From Bacteroidales bacterium UBA7258 (GTDB lineage: Bacteria > Bacteroidota > Bacteroidia > Bacteroidales > UBA932): 60,026 nucleotides of DNA. Numbering within the stretch: the first letter of the stretch is position 1; each line of letters begins with the position of its first letter. The stretch spans positions 1 through 60,026 of the forward strand of contig DKSK01000008.1 in assembly GCA_002472565.1 (NCBI GenBank), written 5' to 3'. The translations under genes were made by a program, and so were the position numbers. Under the pieces are notes generated by a model, which was not told the origin of the DNA, searched no databases, and was given only the letters and a program-made list of their open reading frames with translations. Positions 31,534-39,936 of the stretch are shown here, one piece after another.

Positions 31534-33060
31534 TTATTCTTTGTTATTCTGTCTGTCCGAGGTGTAGCTTCCCTCAGCCTTGAGCAATTCAGCATTGTTC
31601 ATCTGAAGGTCTATGCCGGCATCGATGAATTCTGAATTCGCCTGAAGCCAGGCCGTCTGGGCTCCGAGTGCGGTGTCGGTGTCGATCACCCCTTCTTCAT
31701 AGCCTATTGTGGCCTTCCTCAGATTCTCCTCGGCGCTCTCTACATTGTGCCTGGCCATGTAATATTTTTCGATGTTCTCACCCTGCTGCTGACGGAGCTG
31801 GGTGACCTGGAGCTCTATCTTCTCCTTTGCATCGTCAAGCTGGCTGAAATAGAGCTGCTGCTCCGCCTTGGCCTTGCGGGTCTTGTTAAGGGCCTCGAAG
31901 CCGTGGAAGAGAGGAATGTTGACCATCACCCCGGCGCTGAACATGTCGCCGTATTCCTTGGAGAAACCATTCTGGAAATTGTGGTTGCTCATCAGGTAAT
32001 TGGCTGTCAGGGCGACCTTCGGAAGCATGTCGGCCCTGGCCATATTGTATTTCTGCTTGTAGATCTGGGTGGCGAGGTCCAGACTTCTTGTCTCAGGCCT
32101 GTCCTCGTAGATCTGCTCCAAGCCCTTCTCCGGGCTGAATTGAGGCATGGCGATTTCCTGGGCGTTTTCGTCCGCGAGGGTGATCTGGCTGTCCAGCGGA
32201 AGGCCGGTGAGCTTGCAGAGGAGCATCTTTGAAAGCACGAGGCCGTTGCCGGCCTTTGTCAGGAGCATGTCAGCCTCGTTGGACTTCACTTCCACCTGGA
32301 GGGAGTCTGAGGCCGTGGCGATGCCCTCAGCCACCGAGATAGCCACGTTGCGCTTCATGTTGTGGAGAAGGTCGGCGTAGGATTCGGCAAGCTTCTTCTT
32401 CGCCGCGATGCTGACCACCTGCCAATATGCCTGGTCCACATTCACTATCACCTCCTGATATTTAAGATCGTACTGATTGCCCTGGAGCTCTTCGGCGAGC
32501 TTGGCCATCTTGTTGGCGGCGATGATTTTCCCGCCCATGAAGACCGGCTGCTGGAGGCTTACGATCCCCACGACGCTATTCTCTATGTCGAGTGTGAAGG
32601 CGTCGTTGAGTTCCTTGCCCAGAGCGTTGAGCGTTGTGCTCACGTCGGTCTTGCTCATGGCTCCGACCACCGTCTGCCACATCGCGCTCCCGGCGAATTC
32701 TTTGGCGGCGGCGGGATTCGAGACGATAGCCTGCTGGAGAGCCGTAAGTTTGCTCCCGAGAGCCGTCTGGACCGTCGTTCCGAGGCCTGTGAGCTTTTCG
32801 GACATGTCATCGTTGATGAGGGCGATGTTGTCGCTGTTATATGTGTATGCCCCCGATGCCGAGATGTTCGGAAGGTAGTTGGCGAAGGCTATCTTCCTGT
32901 CGTAGGCCGCCATCGCAAGTTTCGTGCTGTCCTGCCTGAGTTCCTTGTCGTTCCGCAGGGCCATCTCGCGGCATTGCTCAAGGGTCAGGGTCTGAGCTCC
33001 TGCCACCATGGAAAGGGTAAGCAGGGCCGCCGAAATAATTGCTGTCACTTTTCTTCTCAT
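31534..33060 (-). CDS. TolC-family outer-membrane efflux channel
   Basis: A 508-residue protein from ATG 33060 (MRRKVTAIISAALLTLSMVAGAQ, signal peptide). Two OEP repeats with helical coiled-coil stretches: LTLEQCREMALRNDKELRQD at the start, ANYLPNISASGAYTY and MADMLPKVALTANYL-like strands, and FHGFEALNKTRKAKAEQQLY in the second repeat. There is an extra segment (about residues 75-135) compared with a minimal TolC. It is the first gene of the efflux operon and gives the exit duct. The divergent AraC gene is the likely regulator. Confidence 0.92.
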   Translation of the reverse strand: MRRKVTAIISAALLTLSMVAGAQTLTLEQCREMALRNDKELRQDSTKLAMAAYDRKIAFANYLPNISASGAYTYNSDNIALINDDMSEKLTGLGTTVQTALGSKLTALQQAIVSNPAAAKEFAGSAMWQTVVGAMSKTDVSTTLNALGKELNDAFTLDIENSVVGIVSLQQPVFMGGKIIAANKMAKLAEELQGNQYDLKYQEVIVNVDQAYWQVVSIAAKKKLAESYADLLHNMKRNVAISVAEGIATASDSLQVEVKSNEADMLLTKAGNGLVLSKMLLCKLTGLPLDSQITLADENAQEIAMPQFSPEKGLEQIYEDRPETRSLDLATQIYKQKYNMARADMLPKVALTANYLMSNHNFQNGFSKEYGDMFSAGVMVNIPLFHGFEALNKTRKAKAEQQLYFSQLDDAKEKIELQVTQLRQQQGENIEKYYMARHNVESAEENLRKATIGYEEGVIDTDTALGAQTAWLQANSEFIDAGIDLQMNNAELLKAEGSYTSDRQNNKE

Positions 33061-33084
33061 ATTCCTTGTAATATCGATTACGTG

Positions 33085-33092
33085 CAAACTTA
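33085..33092 (-). promoter_or_regulatory. -7 promoter element of the efflux operon
   Basis: Minus strand TAAGTTTG, a perfect -7 match, 24 nt upstream of the tolC start. The plus strand carries a near match TTTATTTG (33196-33203) before the AraC gene. Confidence 0.6.
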
Positions 33093-33233
33093 AATATCTA
33101 TCAAAAAAGTTGCCACATTGCCTAAAAAAGATGCCTCAAAGGCCTATTTTTTTTGCTTTTTGTCGTATAAAACGAACAAAATATAATTTTCGCATTTTAT
33201 TTGCAGCTTATCATTCACCGAAAGTTAAGCATT

Positions 33234-34145
33234 ATGACAGAATATACGCAAACCATGGACATCAAAAAGTTCAAGACCTATTTTCCTTCTGTCAAAGGGG
33301 CGGAGATAGGCGACGACTTTTTCGTGGCTGAACTGACATATGGCGAGCAGCTCAAAGGACTGAATTATCCTTGCCGTTTCGACGGCTACCTTGCCATATT
33401 TTGTCTGGAGGGTGATGTCGATGTAGACATAAATCTGAAGACTTACAATATAAAAGCCACCGCCCTCATGTGCACCGTTCCAGGCAATATCATCAGGATT
33501 TCGGCGGTCAACAGCGACATCATGAAGATTCGTTTCATCCTGGTAGCCCTTTCCAAGGAGTACATATCGAGAGTCCATTTTGACATGGCAAAGCTCTTCA
33601 GCGGGAACGTGAATTTTCTTGACGACCCTGTCATCCCTCTGAGCGGCGAGAATTTGAGGATATGCCGAGAGTATCTCGAGCTTTGCGCCGATCTTCTCTC
33701 TTCGGAAATCGCCCTGAAAGGCGAAGCTACGCTTTCGCTGATTTCTTCTGTCTTCTATGTTCTGGGCTCGCTCTGGCAGAACAGGGCTCCACATTCGAGG
33801 CTTGATCCTGCGGACAACAATTCTCTCAGGGTCAAGACTGTTTTCGACCAGTTCATCAAACTTGTCACTGATTATCACACATCGGAACGCAGGATGGCTT
33901 TCTATGCGGAGAAACTTTGCCTTTCGCCGAAGTATCTTTCAAAGCTGATAAAAGAGGCCAGCGGCCGCAGCGCCCCGGACTGGATAGACTCTTTCGTGGT
34001 GCTCGAGGCGAAAAATATGCTGAAATATTCGGACATCTCGATCAAAGAGATTGTCTACAAGCTCCATTTCGCCAACCAGAGCGTCTTCTATAAGTTCTTC
34101 AAGTCCCATACTGGGATGACCCCGAGCGAGTACCGTAATTCCTGA
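33234..34145 (+). CDS. AraC-family transcription regulator
   Basis: A 303-residue protein from ATG 33234 (MTEYTQTMDIKKFK); an in-frame start 33 nt earlier is less likely because it falls in the promoter area. The N-terminal half is a cupin-like effector domain (FDGYLAIFCLEGDVDVDINL). The C-terminal 100 residues hold two helix-turn-helix motifs: MAFYAEKLCLSPKYLSKLIK and SIKEIVYKLHFANQSVFYKF, ending HTGMTPSEYR, the AraC signature. Divergent from tolC with a 173-bp gap, so it probably controls the efflux operon in response to a small molecule. Confidence 0.9.
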   Translation: MTEYTQTMDIKKFKTYFPSVKGAEIGDDFFVAELTYGEQLKGLNYPCRFDGYLAIFCLEGDVDVDINLKTYNIKATALMCTVPGNIIRISAVNSDIMKIRFILVALSKEYISRVHFDMAKLFSGNVNFLDDPVIPLSGENLRICREYLELCADLLSSEIALKGEATLSLISSVFYVLGSLWQNRAPHSRLDPADNNSLRVKTVFDQFIKLVTDYHTSERRMAFYAEKLCLSPKYLSKLIKEASGRSAPDWIDSFVVLEAKNMLKYSDISIKEIVYKLHFANQSVFYKFFKSHTGMTPSEYRNS

Positions 34146-34179
34146 CCCTCTTGGACAGGATTGGCCGCGGAAAGGAGGA

Positions 34180-34213
34180 CGGGGACAAAATGAAGGCGGG
34201 GACAAAATGAAGG
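34180..34213 (+). repeat. Perfect tandem duplication of a 17-bp unit
   Basis: CGGGGACAAAATGAAGG occurs at 34180-34196 and again at 34197-34213 with no gap, overlapping the U-rich end of the candidate small RNA at 34203-34292. Confidence 0.85.
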
Positions 34214-34292
34214 ACGCCCGGCCTTCCCCAAAGCCAGGCGTCCGCGGTATAAAACGAACTTAACAAATAGACATGAAAATAACTTCCTATGT
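34203..34292 (-). ncRNA. Candidate small RNA (family copy B)
   Basis: A minus-strand transcript would start near 34292 below a perfect promoter (34299-34329). It runs through gaagttattttcatgtcta and tttgttaagttcgtttt, and ends in a strong hairpin (34243-34212: GGACGCC, an internal mismatch, GGC; GCC, GGCGTCC) followed by the U-rich TTCATTTTG. Only a 4-codon ORF (ATG TCT ATT TGT TAA) is inside. The same parts in the same order (TTTTCAT, TTAAGTT, GGACG hairpin) appear in the cassette at 56435-56510. The hairpin lacks a U-run on the plus strand, so it is not the AraC terminator. The rest of 34146-34446 shows no gene. Confidence 0.5.
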
Positions 34293-34298
34293 CTTGTG

Positions 34299-34329
34299 CA
34301 AAGTTAAGGCTAATTTCGGGATTTGCAAA
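34299..34329 (-). promoter_or_regulatory. Perfect orphan promoter for candidate small RNA B
   Basis: Minus strand TTTG (34329-34326), 19 nt, then TAACTTTG (34306-34299), the ideal Bacteroidota arrangement. It points away from the lipoprotein gene into a stretch without an ORF. Confidence 0.7.
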
Positions 34330-34446
34330 TTTTATATGTTATTTTTTAACTATAAAACGAATCCTCGCTACTTGTTTATTACTTAAAAACAATTTAGAAG
34401 TTTCAATATCTCCCTCCCAAGGCTCTCAGAAGGGGGATTTGCCTTT

Positions 34447-34917
34447 CTACTCCGCAAGCGTGCCCTTGTAGGTTACAGGGAAGCTTCCGAAAGAGAGTGA
34501 AAGCGTCATTTTGCCGTCTTTGACCGTTCCGCTCAGCCCTTTTACCGAATACATTTCGAAAGTCCGGTTCATTGCGAGAGGAACTATCCCGTCGCCGCTC
34601 AGGCTCAGTCCGCCGTTTTCCGCGACAGCCTTGACGCCAGGTACCACAATGTCCAGCGATACAGGCATCTGAGGCACGAATTTCACCTTGTTGAAGAGCA
34701 GTTTTACAGTCTTGCCTCCCTCCTCGCCGGTCATTGAAACTATGGTATTGTCAGTGGCGTAGTTCTCGCCCTCGTAGGTTACCGTCATCGTCCCGGAGTA
34801 GACCTGGGTCGAGCCGGGGTTGATGCATATTGTGTCCTTGTCATCGTTATCGTCTCCGCAAGAGGTGAAACTCAGTCCCATGGCTAAAGCCATCATGAAT
34901 ACGTAAAATTTTTTCAT
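34447..34917 (-). CDS. Calycin-like lipoprotein
   Basis: A 156-residue protein. The signal MKKFYVFMMALAMGLSFTSC ends in a lipobox (Cys 20), followed by an Asp/Asn-rich tether (GDDNDDKD). The rest is a single beta-barrel-like domain: YSGTMTVTYEGENYATDNTI, LLFNKVKFVPQMPVSLDIVV, VKGLSGTVKDGKMTLSLSF. This resembles the Bacteroidales calycin-like family of small surface lipoproteins. It lies 81 nt after the TonB receptor gene on the same strand and is probably made with it, perhaps as its surface partner. The ligand is unknown. Confidence 0.75.
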   Translation of the reverse strand: MKKFYVFMMALAMGLSFTSCGDDNDDKDTICINPGSTQVYSGTMTVTYEGENYATDNTIVSMTGEEGGKTVKLLFNKVKFVPQMPVSLDIVVPGVKAVAENGGLSLSGDGIVPLAMNRTFEMYSVKGLSGTVKDGKMTLSLSFGSFPVTYKGTLAE

Positions 34918-34998
34918 AATGATGTAATTAATTATAAGCTGTCAGTCTTTGTTTATTGTCATTTGTAAGATGGAAAATATCTTCTTGCCGTAGCGAGG

Positions 34999-37284
34999 TC
35001 AGAAATCGAGGCGGATCCCCACGCTGGCCCTTGCCGGCTTGCCCTTCTGGTAGAAGCTGTTTCCTACCGATTTGAAGTAGAAGACCTGGTAGCCGGTCCC
35101 GGTCAGATTCTCCGTCCTGGCGAAGACTGAAAGCCGTCCCAGATTTACGTTGATGTCGGCTCCGGCCAGCCAGTAAGGATCTTGGCTGAGGCTGTTGGCC
35201 TCGTTCCACCATATTTTCCCGACCCTGTTCAAGTTGCCCGAAGCGGATATGCTGTTGACCGGACCTCTCGAAAGTTTCCATGTGTAAGCCGCCCTGAGGA
35301 AGAGGGTGCTCTGTGGGGCGTAGGGAATCCTGTTCCCGGCCCAGTCGTCATTCCCGTCAACATATTCTGTGAAGGTGGCGTGGGTGTAACCATATGAGGC
35401 CGAAAGCGCCAGCCCTTTCCAAGACCATAAGGCCTCTGCTTCCGCCCCGCAGCTCTTTGACCGGCCGGCGTTGGTCATCATCCTTCCCGTGCTCTGTCCC
35501 TTCGGAAAGACTGTCAACTGCTGGTCAGTGCTGAGTATATAATATAGGGATCCAGACAGGTCGAAAACATGGCCTGAGGCTGTCCTTCGGCTCCATCTTG
35601 CGCCGGCCTCGAAATCCCAGCTCTTTTCAGGTTTGTATCTTGTGTTCTTCGCCGAAACGGAAACTTCGTTGTCGAAGTGGACCCCCAGGTCGTCCATGAG
35701 ACCGTACATCATCTTGTTCTGGAGAATGTCGGAAAAAATCTGGGTGTTGAAGCCGCCGCCTTTCCACCCGCGGCAGAGGGAGCCCCAGAAGCTGGCCTCG
35801 CCCCCCTTGTATGTGAGCCCCAATTTTGGGAGAAGCTGGAAATAAGTCTCGGAGATGCCGCCTTCATATTTTGTCTCGAAGGCCTTGGATTTAGTCATCC
35901 CGGGAAGGAACTGATAGTGAATCAGCGAATTGCAAGAATAATCCATGTGCCCTCCTTCCAAATCCGCTCTCAGGCCTGCTGTCAGCAGCCACTTCCCTCG
36001 CTTGAAATATGTCTCGTCATATAGGGCGAGGTCCCAGGTGAGAATGTCGAAGTTGTCGCGGATCGTGAAATCGTCCTCGTCCATGGCGAGATAACCGAAA
36101 CTCGGAGGAATGTGTGAGTTGGCGTTGCCGAGGATGAGACTATTGATGCCGTCCTCCTTGAAAGTGACGGGGGCGTCCATGTCATTGTATTTCACCATGG
36201 CGAAGACTCCGGCCTGGCCGTCCAGCCATTCCGGAAGGCCCTTCGGCCGGGCGGCGAGCTCTTGGGTAAGAGCATATTGGTGTTGCATCTGCTTCATCGT
36301 GAACATGGACTTAGAAGTGAAATCCTGGTCCAGCCGCATGAGGTCATAGAGATATTGGAAGCTTGTGACCGAGGTCAGGGAGGTCTTCTCCGTCTCCTTA
36401 GATGCCTTCAGCCAGAGGTTCCCGTTCAATCTCTCGTAGGAGCAGTCGTCGTTGTAGTTGACAGGGAGAAGGATTTTGAAGTTTTTCCCGGTCACGGCAT
36501 CAAGGGAATCCGAGAGCCGCCTGTAGGGCCAGCCTCCCTGCTTGAGCCATGAAAGAGAGACTCCGCCGTCGAGCCTGACTCCGCCGCGGTCCGTCTTCTT
36601 GAATCTCAGTCTGAGTGAGGCCCCGTCGTAGGGGTCGCAGTCCGAATCGTCGTAGGAGTTGGTGTAGAAACCGTCTGAATGTCTAAAGGCAAGGGCGAGT
36701 CCGTAGTCTTTCCAATAATAAGAGGCGTTCGCGCGGAGACTCTTGCCTGAGCCATATTCGGCCGCGACCCTTCCGCCCTTCAGGTCGCCGGGGGAGAAGG
36801 TGCTTACCGAGAGGACGCCCACCATTGAATTTCTTCCGTACAGCGTGCCCTGCGGACCCCGGAGCAAGTCTATCCTTCTGATGTCGAGGAAGTCGAAATC
36901 GTAATTGTTCTTGTCCATTACAGGAACATCGTCGACATAGAGGGAAATTACAGGATTGTCGATTCTCGAACCGAAGCCTCTTACGTAGATTGTGGAGGTC
37001 ATCGAAGAGCCGTAGTCTGGAATATAGAAATTCGGAACCATGGCGGAGAGGCCTTTCGGGGCCAGGATGCCGTGGTCTGTGATCTCTTTCGCAAAAATCG
37101 TCGTTACCTGGGCTGATTCCTCCGAGATGGGAACGACCTGCTTGAAAGATGAACTTATGCTTGCCGCTCCCAAGGTGTCGAATTTGACTGTGATGTCTCC
37201 TTCGCTCTTATCTCCGCCATTATGGGGGGAGCCCGACGGGAAGCCGGCAAGAATCGCCAATATTGTGGTGAATACCAGATTCAT
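34999..37284 (-). CDS. TonB-dependent outer-membrane receptor
   Basis: A 761-residue protein from ATG 37284 (MNLVFTTILAILAGFPSG, signal peptide); an earlier ATG would add 49 residues lying over the promoter. The plug domain covers about residues 50-170, with ISEESAQVTTIFAKEI, GLSAMVPNFYIPDYGSS, TIYVRGFGSRIDNPVISLYV and RIDLLRGPQGTLYGRNSMVG. Then the 22-strand barrel ends in ASVGIRLDF with the usual terminal Phe. It lacks the N-terminal carboxypeptidase-like domain of SusC proteins, so it is closer to receptors for siderophores, cobalamin or similar small ligands. No SusD partner is present. It has a perfect promoter at 37302-37332. Confidence 0.9.
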   Translation of the reverse strand: MNLVFTTILAILAGFPSGSPHNGGDKSEGDITVKFDTLGAASISSSFKQVVPISEESAQVTTIFAKEITDHGILAPKGLSAMVPNFYIPDYGSSMTSTIYVRGFGSRIDNPVISLYVDDVPVMDKNNYDFDFLDIRRIDLLRGPQGTLYGRNSMVGVLSVSTFSPGDLKGGRVAAEYGSGKSLRANASYYWKDYGLALAFRHSDGFYTNSYDDSDCDPYDGASLRLRFKKTDRGGVRLDGGVSLSWLKQGGWPYRRLSDSLDAVTGKNFKILLPVNYNDDCSYERLNGNLWLKASKETEKTSLTSVTSFQYLYDLMRLDQDFTSKSMFTMKQMQHQYALTQELAARPKGLPEWLDGQAGVFAMVKYNDMDAPVTFKEDGINSLILGNANSHIPPSFGYLAMDEDDFTIRDNFDILTWDLALYDETYFKRGKWLLTAGLRADLEGGHMDYSCNSLIHYQFLPGMTKSKAFETKYEGGISETYFQLLPKLGLTYKGGEASFWGSLCRGWKGGGFNTQIFSDILQNKMMYGLMDDLGVHFDNEVSVSAKNTRYKPEKSWDFEAGARWSRRTASGHVFDLSGSLYYILSTDQQLTVFPKGQSTGRMMTNAGRSKSCGAEAEALWSWKGLALSASYGYTHATFTEYVDGNDDWAGNRIPYAPQSTLFLRAAYTWKLSRGPVNSISASGNLNRVGKIWWNEANSLSQDPYWLAGADINVNLGRLSVFARTENLTGTGYQVFYFKSVGNSFYQKGKPARASVGIRLDF

Positions 37285-37301
37285 ATCTCTAGATAAGAAA
37301 A

Positions 37302-37332
37302 CAAATATAGAAATTATCCATGAATCGGCAAA
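37302..37332 (-). promoter_or_regulatory. Perfect promoter of the TonB receptor gene
   Basis: Minus strand TTTG (37332-37329), 19 nt, TATATTTG (37309-37302), 17 nt upstream of the receptor ATG. It supports the start at 37284. Confidence 0.75.
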
Positions 37333-37489
37333 GCCGGAGGCTGTAAGCAGTTTTCGGAGGCGGCTTTCGGAGGCAGGAGGCGGCTCATGTTCCCCATTCA
37401 TGGGCTGTCCTGGGAGCACTTCCTGCCACATTCTTGTTAAAATCTGTTTAATCGATTCATTCCTGGAAAGTTTTTTAAAGAACTTTTTC

Positions 37490-37497
37490 TAACTTTG
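37490..37497 (+). promoter_or_regulatory. -7 promoter element of the sugar importer operon
   Basis: TAACTTTG, a perfect -7 match, 60 nt upstream of ATG 37558. No exact -33 TTTG at 19-nt spacing. Confidence 0.55.
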
Positions 37498-37557
37498 TTG
37501 ATTGTTAAGTAAAAGGCTTAACCTATTTCGCATAATTAACTAAAATTAATCAAGAAT

Positions 37558-38850
37558 ATGTCTGCGAAGAAACAAGGAAGTTGGGTGGCTATTCTCACCA
37601 TGATTTTCCTCTTCGGTATGATTTCGTTCGTAACGAATCTTGCCGCTCCTATCGGTAACATCTGGAAGGCTGACCCTCATGTCAACGGCTCCAACGCCCT
37701 CGGCATGATGGGTAACACTATGAACTTCCTGGCTTATCTCTTTATGGGCATTCCTGCGGGAAAGCTCCTCTCCAGAGTCGGATACAAGAAGACGGCTCTC
37801 TATGCCATCGCGACCGGCTTCATCGGAGTCTTCATCCAGTTCCTCTGCGGAAAGATCGGCTCCTGGCCAACTAACTTTGTCGTCTACCTCGTAGGCGCCT
37901 TTGTCAGCGGCTTCTCTGTCTGCATGCTGAACACTGTGGTCAACCCGATGCTTACCCTCTTGGGAGGTGGCGGCAAGAAGGGCAACCAGTATGTCCAGAT
38001 CGGAGGTACCTTCAACTCCCTCATGGGAACCGTCACTCCTATGCTCGTCGGCGTTCTCGTCGGCCAGATCACTGCCGCCACTAAGTTCAGCGACGTGAAT
38101 CTCGTGCTCTACATCGCCATGGCCGTCTTCCTCTTCGCCTTCGTTGTCATCAGCCTTCTCAATATCGAGGACCCTGAGGTCGAGAGCGAGGGAGATGCCG
38201 TGAGCCCTCTGAAATACAGAAATTTCGTTTTCGGCATCATAGCCATCTTCCTCTATGTCGGCCTTGAGGTCGGCATCCCAGGCACCCTCAATTTCTATCT
38301 TTCTGACACTACTGCCAAGGGAGCGGGCCTTGACCCTTCAATCGCGGTGAAGATCGGAGGTTTCGTAGCCGGAACTTATTGGTTCATGATGCTTATCGGC
38401 CGTTTCATCTCGAGCTTCATCTCCGGAGCGGTTTCCAGCCGCACGCAGCTCACCACCGTTTCCTGCGTAGCCCTCGTCCTTCTCCTCTGGGGAATGTTCG
38501 CGGATCCTTCTCATCTTGTCAAGATGCCTGGTTTCAGCGACGGCAGCTTCGGAATGTATAATGTGCCTCTGACGGCGCTCCTCTTCGCGCTCGCGGGACT
38601 CTGCACCTCGGTCATGTGGGGTACGATCTTCAACCTTGCGGTCGAGGGTCTGGGCAAGTCCACGGCCCAGGCTTCGGGTATCTTCATGATGCTCGTCGTC
38701 GGCGGCGGAATCATCCCTCTCATCCAGAACGGAATCGCAGACAAGGCAGGCTATATGTCCAGCTATTGGGTACTTATCTTCTGCCTCGCTTACATACTTT
38801 TCTTCGCGGTAGCAGGCTCCCGCGTGCAGAAGCAGCCGGCTTCCAAATAA
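37558..38850 (+). CDS. Sugar importer, MFS FucP/GluP type
   Basis: A 430-residue inner-membrane protein with 12 predicted helices, of the fucose/glucose/galactose:proton symporter group. Landmarks are SFVTNLAAPIGNIWK, GNTMNFLAYLFMGIPAGKLL, RVGYKKTALYAIATG, MLNTVVNPMLTLLGGGGKKG and GTFNSLMGTVTPMLVG, followed by WGTIFNLAVEGLGKSTAQAS. The N of MLNTVVNPM in helix IV and the conserved GLGK loop are family features. The ROK kinase gene begins 10 nt after the stop, so import and phosphorylation of one hexose are coupled; glucose is the best guess. Confidence 0.88.
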   Translation: MSAKKQGSWVAILTMIFLFGMISFVTNLAAPIGNIWKADPHVNGSNALGMMGNTMNFLAYLFMGIPAGKLLSRVGYKKTALYAIATGFIGVFIQFLCGKIGSWPTNFVVYLVGAFVSGFSVCMLNTVVNPMLTLLGGGGKKGNQYVQIGGTFNSLMGTVTPMLVGVLVGQITAATKFSDVNLVLYIAMAVFLFAFVVISLLNIEDPEVESEGDAVSPLKYRNFVFGIIAIFLYVGLEVGIPGTLNFYLSDTTAKGAGLDPSIAVKIGGFVAGTYWFMMLIGRFISSFISGAVSSRTQLTTVSCVALVLLLWGMFADPSHLVKMPGFSDGSFGMYNVPLTALLFALAGLCTSVMWGTIFNLAVEGLGKSTAQASGIFMMLVVGGGIIPLIQNGIADKAGYMSSYWVLIFCLAYILFFAVAGSRVQKQPASK

Positions 38851-38860
38851 TCATTTTGCC

Positions 38861-39838
38861 ATGCAAAAAGATATGAACGCAGTACAAGACCTCGTAGTAG
38901 GAATTGATATCGGCGGCCAGACCACAAAGTGCGGAGTCGTCGACGCAAGAGGTAACGTGGTTACCCAGACTGTCATACGTTCCGACACTTACACTGAGCC
39001 GGAACCGTATATCGCCGATGTGGCTTCGGCTCTTCGCAAAATCATCGCGGATGCCAAGGCCGAGGGAAATATCAGAGGAATCGGCGTAGGTGCGCCTAAC
39101 GGCAACTATTACACCGGACAGATCGAGAACGCGGTCAACCTCACCTGGGGCGGGACCAAGACCATTGAATTCGCCAAACTTCTTTCAGCCCAGATGGATG
39201 GCATTCCTGTTTCTCTCACCAATGATGCCAATGCGGCCGCCATGGGAGAGATGACATACGGAGCAGCCCGCGGAATGAAGGATTTCATCATGATCACTCT
39301 TGGGACCGGTGTTGGCTCCGGAATCGTGATCGATGGCAAGATTGTTTATGGCCATGACGGTTTCGCCGGCGAGCTCGGACATACCTGTGTCGTCCGCAAT
39401 AACGGCCGTCAGTGCAATTGCGGCAAGACCGGCTGCCTCGAGACCTATTGCTCTGCTACCGGAGTCGCGAGAACGGCTCGTGAGTGGCTAGAGATGACTG
39501 ATACTCCGTCTCTTCTCCGCAGCCTTGACAAGATTTCCTCCAAGGATGTCTATGATGCGGCGAAGGAGGGCGATGAGCTTGCCAAGAAGATTTTCGACTA
39601 CACCGGTACGATGCTCGGCTGGGCTTTCGCGAATTTCATCGAGTTCTCCGCTCCGGAGGCCATCGTTCTCTTCGGCGGTCTCGCCCGCAGCAAGGAGTTC
39701 CTGCGTGAGCCTATCGAGAAGGCTATGAACGCCAATGTTCTCCCTCTTTGGAAGAATAAGGTAAAGCTTGTCTTCTCCATGCTCAAGGAGTCTGACGCCG
39801 CCATTCTCGGCGCCTCAGCCCTCGCCTGGGAGCTCTAG
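38861..39838 (+). CDS. ROK-family sugar kinase (glucokinase-like)
   Basis: A 325-residue cytoplasmic kinase. The phosphate loop GIDIGGQTTKCGVVDARG is at about 14-31; VSLTNDANAAAMGEMTYG carries the catalytic Asp (N-D); TLGTGVGSGIVIDGKIVYG follows. The ROK zinc site is visible: GELGHTC...CNCGKTGCLETYCS (H and three Cys). Length is typical. Paired with the FucP-type importer, it should phosphorylate the incoming hexose, most likely glucose. An in-frame ATG at 38873 is an alternative start. Confidence 0.9.
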   Translation: MQKDMNAVQDLVVGIDIGGQTTKCGVVDARGNVVTQTVIRSDTYTEPEPYIADVASALRKIIADAKAEGNIRGIGVGAPNGNYYTGQIENAVNLTWGGTKTIEFAKLLSAQMDGIPVSLTNDANAAAMGEMTYGAARGMKDFIMITLGTGVGSGIVIDGKIVYGHDGFAGELGHTCVVRNNGRQCNCGKTGCLETYCSATGVARTAREWLEMTDTPSLLRSLDKISSKDVYDAAKEGDELAKKIFDYTGTMLGWAFANFIEFSAPEAIVLFGGLARSKEFLREPIEKAMNANVLPLWKNKVKLVFSMLKESDAAILGASALAWEL

Positions 39839-39860
39839 CTTGACGCACATACAAAATCCG

Positions 39861-39892
39861 GAGGCCGGCTGAATTGCTTTTCAGCCGGCCTC
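39861..39892. terminator. Bidirectional terminator hairpin between ROK kinase and DUF1015 genes
   Basis: GAGGCCGGCTGAA (39861-39873) and TTCAGCCGGCCTC (39880-39892) are perfect 13-bp arms with a 6-nt loop. It lies between two convergent stops (39838 and 39937). The U-run is weak on either strand. Confidence 0.7.
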
Positions 39893-39936
39893 GCTGCATT
39901 CCATTGAACTTTCTTTCCGTTCCGGAGATTAGCGAC

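Noticed and set aside
34273..34386. A 37-codon plus-strand ORF after the AraC gene
   Set aside because: It has no plus-strand promoter and lies over a perfect minus-strand promoter; its composition is like AT-rich intergenic sequence.
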